A stretch of DNA of 13,637 nt, from the NCBI GenBank assembly GCA_900617975.1, contig UZAE01001372.1, positions 1 through 13,637 on the forward strand. The letters run 5' to 3'. Below, piece by piece: positions 10,501 through 13,637 of the stretch. The number at the start of each line of letters is the position of its first letter. Position 1 is the first letter of the stretch. The DNA comes from Rodentolepis nana (Eukaryota > Platyhelminthes > Cestoda > Cyclophyllidea > Hymenolepididae). The position numbers and the translations under genes were made by a program. Under the pieces are notes generated by a model. The model saw only the letters and a list, made by a program, of their open reading frames with translations. It was not told where the DNA came from and did no database searches.

Positions 10501-13048
10501 TTGTTGCTTTATATTTTTCAGGAAAATCAGTGTTAAATAATTCACCATCTTTCTCTCCTGTTAATCTTCCAACCTTAGATTTAGTATTCGAAAAGATTTA
10601 TTGACATCAGGATTCAATCACGGTTCTGGTGTAGTTGAAGAATATACTCATTATTTTATTTATTTTATATCATTCACATCTACTTTTGTGGTTGTTACTT
10701 TAGCATAAAACTGAGAATTTTTTAGGGGACTTAGCAATTCATGAATTTATAATTGTTTCTGTTGTTCATCATCTCCACTTGTTGTGGTCTTAAGTTTATC
10801 CATAGTAGATAAGAAAATTAAATATGGTGTGCAAATTAAACGAGTATTGTTGGCTTTTAACTCGTAATCATTATAACCGTTTCGGTATCAGCCCGTATCA
10901 TATGACTGTCAGAGTATTTTAATGTGCTCGTTGAGTCATCTCCCAACATCATATTTACTATATTTTTTATTCACTTAAAACCCAACTGATTTGCAACTTA
11001 CTAAGTCTATTGAAGTTCACCTTTCCACTGTTTCTTACTATTTATCTTAGATGTGGTGACTTTTGGCACTTTCTTACCGCCTGTTCGTGGTTGGCTTGCT
11101 AATCGAAGACGAAACCTTAAAAGTCCTCTTTTATGGGATTTTAAATATTCAGATATTGGTTAATTGGACAAATGAAGCTTAGTTTTCTTTATGGTATTTA
11201 CAATTCTTCATTTGTTTTTTAAAAGAAGTCCATGTTCAGTATTTGTGAAATTACTATTTAAAAATCGAATGTACTTTTATTATGTTGCAATGCCATGGTT
11301 CGGCAAAAAAAGACTACGGCTGTAAATTCCGAATGCGGTAAGGATTAAGAGTGCAAGAACTGGCAGTTTGGACTTCATGTTTGTTTTTTCTTTGTATCCC
11401 TTTCGTTCGGGGAGCCTACTTAGTGTGTGATCTCTCAACCGTCTTATCTTTGCTTACATAGGTTTTGTAACAACCAAATACCGGCCAGGTGAGTTCGTTT
11501 TACCCTTTATGAGTTTGTGATGCTTGTTGTGTTGCTTCTGTTTGCGACCAATAGATTCATGCCTGTAGTTAAGCGGTTTGGTGTTTTGTCTCCCAAGGAA
11601 TAAGTGTTCCAATTAAATTTTTTCTAGTCAAATAGATCTGTTGATTCCACAAAATCCTTGTCTGATATTTTTTGTATTTTATTTTCAATTAATTTAAATC
11701 CAATGTAGTTTCCATATTTATATTCCCCATAACTGATAGTTGTGAGATATAGCTTTATCATTTATTTATCTTTTGTATTTGATAATATCCATGGAAATGT
11801 AATTGTCAGGGTTCGTTTCAATAAGCTGTCATCTGTTGTACAGTGGATGACATTCTGTTTTAAATGGTATTTGTATTAAAATCTGCAAAACGACTACAAG
11901 TTATTGAAGTACTTTGAATTCTAATTGCTCTAGTATTGCGAAGTCATTTTGTGCTCTTTTCTAATTAAATGAAATAATTCCAGTGCTAGTTTGATGCAGT
12001 AGAAAAAGCAGTATATTTGCATGAAATCATATGATCTTACTTCACTATTCCAACTATTGTCTCTTTCAAGTCATTAATCTGCCTGTGTAGACTTGAGTTT
12101 GTGCTCTACATATATTGGCTTTTCGTGAACAATGTCTTGTATTAATTAGAAGGTTGAAAAAAGCAAGACTTCGTTTTAGGTTACGTTGGAGTTGGGGAAG
12201 TTGAAGGGATTCATTAATATTGGATATTTATATTTAGGTTCCACGCTAACTTATTGGAGCAAATCTAAATGACTTGATCTCTCTTGAAACTTCATTTATT
12301 CCTCCTCTATACACACAATTTACAGCAGTTAACTTCATGGCAGGTGAATAGGCTGTTTGGTTCTTTCATTAATTATGCTTGTAAGCGCTTTAACCCACAC
12401 TTATTTGTGAATGGTCAATAGCACAATTTAATCGTGGTTGATATTCAGTAACCATTTGTTTCATTTTCTTCTTACATTTTGCTTATGCTTCTTTCATATT
12501 TGACGCATTTCATGGAAATGATCAGTTTGTGTACTATGTGCAGGAAACCACTACAGTTTGTAAAGTAAATAGCAGCGCTCAAAGGCTTGAATCGCCTAAG
12601 AACTCCTACATTACCTTTGATAGGCGGCATTAAATAAAATGAATTTGATCATTTTTCGGGCACGAGTGTTGATGTGGTCTGGCAGAGTTTTAATTGAAAT
12701 TTTTGATTCTTCTCTAATCGATAGTTTGCTAATATTTACTAACTTTTCTTTAAGTTAACGAATTATCAGAACTTGGATTTTGCTGTGCTATGAACTCGTT
12801 TCTTCAAAATATTTTTTTTTTTCAGTACCTATACTGGTAATATTCGTCTTAATTTAGATTTGATGTCAGAGGAAGAGCAGCTCTTAATGTCTCTGCGTTC
12901 TGCAGTGGTGGATAGGCTAAACAAGGAGTATCGTGAATTATCAGAGGATCTTAACTGTGAGATTCAGTCCCTCCAGGCCACCGAATCGGATCTTCTTCAA
13001 CGTGGAAACAAAATTGAAACTATTCATGCGAAAATGGCTTCTGAATTG
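7541..13048 (+). CDS. TSG101: TSG101 / Vps23 orthologue, ESCRT-I subunit (spliced, 3' end outside window)
   Basis: TSG101 is the ESCRT-I subunit that recognises ubiquitinated cargo and P(T/S)AP motifs on endosomes during multivesicular-body sorting and cytokinesis. Spliced exons (7541-7579, 7838-7922, 7960-8189, 8262-8391, 9982-10188) encode residues 1-231. Residues 1-144 form the UEV domain, colinear with human TSG101 at an offset of one residue, and include GNTYNIP (64-70), FVRPT (87-91), GKIFLPYL (106-113) and TPVFSKP (138-144). The E2 cysteine position is Phe109, so it is a catalytically dead E2 variant. The PTAP-pocket residues Y62, Y67, N68, I69, P70, T91, M94 and V140-F141-S142 are kept. 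Residues 163-230 are Ser/Thr-rich (24 of 68) with only 7 prolines. The last visible exon (12826-13048) encodes the start of the coiled coil. The steadiness box lies beyond the window. Micro-exons probably join exon 5 to the coiled-coil exon. The start ATG is inferred from reading phase and the N-terminal fit. Confidence 0.92.
7838..7922 (+). CDS. TSG101: TSG101 exon 2 (UEV N-terminal helix)
   Basis: The acceptor TTCCTCTTTTAG precedes YRHRDAAKSDIEKAL, matching the YRD-containing first helix of the TSG101 UEV domain. The exon ends in phase 1 at GTAAGA. The next intron (7923-7959) is only 37 bp. Reading through it hits a TAA, and splicing it restores the match, so it is a true mini-intron. Confidence 0.88.
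7960..8189 (+). CDS. TSG101: TSG101 exon 3 (UEV core)
   Basis: This exon encodes residues 43-118, from SDNGQTSRLL to LPYLTDWKY, the core of the UEV fold including the tongue hairpin and most of the PTAP-binding pocket. The acceptor is ATTACTCTTAG. The donor GTAATC leaves phase 0, and the following intron (8190-8261) is 72 bp. Confidence 0.93.
8262..8391 (+). CDS. TSG101: TSG101 exon 4 (end of UEV, start of linker)
   Basis: The acceptor is TTCTCTTTTCAG. The exon encodes PGSSTQKLLEILQGVFG then TPVFSKP, matching the UEV C-terminal helix and the conserved PVFS(R/K)P strand. About 17 linker residues follow. The donor GTAAGC leaves phase 1. Confidence 0.92.
8392..9981 (+). other. TSG101: TSG101 intron 4 (1590 bp), T-rich, no embedded gene seen
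   Basis: GTAAGC donor, CTTGTTTATAG acceptor, phase 1 on both sides, so exons 4 and 5 join in frame directly. The sense strand is strongly T-biased. The longest open frame inside (8733-8996, 87 codons) is Leu/Phe-rich as T-rich DNA would give by chance. A small exon with a length divisible by three could be hidden, but none stands out. Confidence 0.75.
9982..10188 (+). CDS. TSG101: TSG101 exon 5 (Ser/Thr-rich linker)
   Basis: The frame is set by phase 1 from exon 4. It encodes residues 162-231, a low-complexity region rich in Ser, Thr, Ala, Asn and Gly that stands where other TSG101 proteins have a proline-rich linker. The exon is clearly richer in C and G than the introns around it. Donor choices are GTAAGT at 10189 (best consensus) and GTAGTA at 10186, both phase 1, or the weak GTATCT at 10157, phase 2. 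The choice decides whether extra exons are required downstream. Confidence 0.8.
11462..11488 (+). CDS. TSG101: Candidate 27-nt micro-exon of TSG101
   Basis: The acceptor TTTGCTTACATAG and the donor CAG/GTGAGT flank 27 nt with no stop in the required frame. With phase-1 entry it reads FVTTKYRP plus split codons and leaves phase 1. The donor is a near-perfect consensus. It is inferred from splice signals and phase only. Confidence 0.45.
12326..12343 (+). CDS. TSG101: Candidate 18-nt micro-exon of TSG101
   Basis: The acceptor ACAATTTACAG and the donor GCAG/GTGAAT flank 18 nt. With phase-1 entry it reads VNFMA plus split codons and leaves phase 1. A 15-nt variant using the next AG is also possible. 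The signals are moderate. Confidence 0.3.
12544..12559 (+). CDS. TSG101: Candidate 16-nt micro-exon of TSG101
   Basis: The acceptor ACTATGTGCAG has a poor pyrimidine tract, and the donor is TTT/GTAAAG. Sixteen nt entered in phase 1 read NHYS plus split codons and leave phase 2, exactly the phase the coiled-coil exon needs. This is the only part of the proposed chain that changes phase. Confidence 0.3.
12826..13048 (+). CDS. TSG101: TSG101 coiled-coil exon
   Basis: A strong acceptor (T12 then CAG) opens a frame entered in phase 2. It reads TYTGNIRLNLDLMSEEEQ, then LRSAVVDRLNKEYREL, and ends at KMASEL. This matches the start of the TSG101 coiled coil (human pattern I-S-A-V-x-D-K-L followed by a long Leu-spaced helix with T-E-x-D-L). 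The coiled coil mediates ESCRT-I assembly. The exon ends in phase 0 at GTATTT. Without splicing the frame stops 11 codons later at 13082. Homology is moderate but supported by order and strand. Confidence 0.85.
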
Positions 13049-13156
13049 GTATTTTTAAAACTCATTGTTAATTGCTATCATTAACCTTGTCAAATTCTAT
13101 GTCGCAGGTTCATATCACGTGAGAATAAATAGTTCAAGTTGTAAGGGTTTATTATA
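13049..13156 (+). other. TSG101: Start of the next TSG101 intron, up to the mariner insertion
   Basis: This intronic stretch is interrupted at 13157 by a transposon. It holds an in-frame stop (13082-13084), an AATAAA (13124-13129), and an alternative tiny exon (13108-13118, acceptor ATGTCGCAG, donor GTGAGA) that would extend the coiled coil by a few residues. The sequence alone does not decide between them. Confidence 0.5.
13155..13156. repeat. TA target-site dinucleotide of the mariner insertion
   Basis: Mariner elements insert at TA and duplicate it. A TA directly precedes the terminal repeat. The partner copy lies outside the window. Confidence 0.6.
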
Positions 13157-13186
13157 TTAGGTTGGCAACTAAGTCATTGTCGATTT
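13157..13186. repeat. Mariner terminal inverted repeat (3' end of the element)
   Basis: About 30 bp beginning TTAGGTTGGCAACTAAGT and running to CGATTT, the expected length for mariner termini. The partner repeat needed to prove it is outside the window. Confidence 0.8.
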
Positions 13187-13227
13187 CAAATAAGAAGACA
13201 AATTCGGAATTTTGTTTAAGAATATAA

Positions 13228-13637
13228 CTATTCAATTAGATATTGGCCGTTCTTGTCGATGAACTTTTTCCATCGTTCTGGCAGAGTAAAAATTCCCCGT
13301 TCGTAAAATGTCTGGTCTTTGCTATTAAAAAAAAACTGAATTAGGTGTGATCCGACATCATCCGCGTTGTTAAAAATTTTACCATTTAAAGAGTTTTGCA
13401 TGGAACGAAACAAATGGTAATCCGAAGGCGCAAGGTGAGGGCTATATGGTGGGTGTGACAAAACATCCCAACCCAGTTCCAATAATTTTTGCCGAGTAAC
13501 CAAAGATGTGTGCGGGGGCCTTGCGTTATCATGATGGAAAACAACACCCTTCCGCCGATTTGATAATGCCGGCCGCTTATCTTCAATTGCATCCATCCTT
13601 CAGTTTTTCGAGTTGTTCAACATACACATTTGAATTT
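13228..13637 (-). pseudogene. Mariner transposase, C-terminal catalytic part, frameshifted
   Basis: Tc1/mariner transposases cut and paste the element using a D,D34D triad. The main frame (13596 down to a TAG at 13228) has HDNARPPH with the second Asp (codon 13528-13530), then PPYSPHLAPSDYHLF with the third Asp (13420-13422), then FYERGIFTLPERW near the end. The order and motifs are unmistakable. The two Asp are separated by 35 residues rather than 34 because of one extra Pro, and the usual Asp of SPDLAPSD is His. Upstream, the matching frame (VYVEQLEKLKD) shifts at a tandem 4-bp duplication (13590-13597) and would stop soon after. The first Asp and the DNA-binding domain are outside the window. 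It is a decayed copy. Confidence 0.92.

Larger units (their letters stand above)
10189..12825 (+). other. TSG101: TSG101 linker region introns, T-rich, with candidate micro-exons
   Basis: About 2.6 kb between the linker exon and the coiled-coil exon. It is strongly T-biased on the sense strand, with no long open frame. Candidate micro-exons at 11462-11488, 12326-12343 and 12544-12559 are listed separately. Strong acceptor-like sites also occur at 10521 and 11050, each followed by 27-37 open codons, but no donor there gives a compatible phase. Confidence 0.6.
13157..13637 (-). mobile_element. Mariner (Tc1/mariner) transposon, partial; 3' end in window
   Basis: The element starts with a terminal sequence TTAGGTTGGCAACTAAGT, a typical mariner inverted-repeat end, next to a TA. 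Inside it a minus-strand frame encodes the C-terminal part of a mariner transposase ending at 13228. Mariners are about 1.3 kb, so roughly two-thirds of this copy lies beyond the right edge. It sits in an intron of the TSG101 gene in reverse orientation. The element is dead judging from its frameshift. I did not assign the subfamily. Confidence 0.93.

Noticed and set aside
10522..10602. Exon-like frame after a strong acceptor (TATATTTTTCAG), reading KSVLNNSPSFSPVNLP
   Set aside because: Its composition suits the TSG101 linker, but no donor within it gives a phase leading to the later exons, and it stops at 10602. It might be an alternative terminal exon, but no AATAAA follows nearby.
11051..11163. 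37 open codons after the acceptor TATTTATCTTAG
   Set aside because: The acceptor is good, but the available donors are weak and the translation shows no similarity to TSG101. A stop-free run this long is not rare here.
1..13637. CRISPR arrays, bacterial operons, tRNA or rRNA genes
   Set aside because: Nothing of the kind is seen. The spliced genes, the mariner element and the poly(A) signal mark eukaryotic nuclear DNA.

Overview
This is an AT-rich (roughly two-thirds A+T by eye) animal nuclear window. It has spliced genes with GT..AG introns, an AATAAA polyadenylation signal, a mariner transposon and a probable retroposon insertion. One TSG101 intron is only 37 bp, two are under 75 bp, and the downstream ones exceed 1 kb. 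Small 5' and large 3' introns are known from parasitic flatworms such as Schistosoma, and the diverged TSG101 sequence fits a fast-evolving invertebrate, so a flatworm is my best guess. That placement is weak, because no ribosomal, mitochondrial or spliced-leader sequence is present to confirm it.

Layout. Positions 1-573 hold a 327-bp insert (233-559) flanked by a perfect 13-bp direct repeat and ending in an A-rich tail on the minus strand, which looks like a SINE or a 5'-truncated LINE. From 573 to about 3460 I see no gene, only a small hairpin-rich island near 2780-2883. A plus-strand single-exon reading frame of 411 codons (3465-4700) follows a splice acceptor and precedes a poly(A) signal at 4745. 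It encodes a basic, low-complexity protein I do not recognise, with a C-terminal region shaped like a degenerate KH fold. From 4751 to 7540 the sequence is AT-rich and apparently non-coding, with a (TA)11 microsatellite.

The main gene is a TSG101 orthologue (ESCRT-I subunit, Vps23 family) on the plus strand, starting at 7541 and running off the window. Exons 1-4 give an essentially complete UEV domain, exon 5 a Ser/Thr-rich linker, and the exon at 12826-13048 the start of the coiled coil. The C-terminal steadiness box lies beyond the right edge. The reading phase does not match between exon 5 (using its best donor) and the coiled-coil exon. A chain of three micro-exons (27, 18 and 16 nt) restores it and is the most interesting hypothesis in the window.

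The right end is occupied by a mariner element (13157 to beyond 13637), inserted at a TA just after the last visible TSG101 exon in opposite orientation. Its transposase is broken by a 4-bp tandem duplication and carries an altered catalytic region.

The genes are not obviously linked functionally. The 411-codon gene and TSG101 share a strand but lie 2.8 kb apart. A change in A/T strand bias near 7.2-7.5 kb hints at a divergent transcription unit upstream of TSG101.
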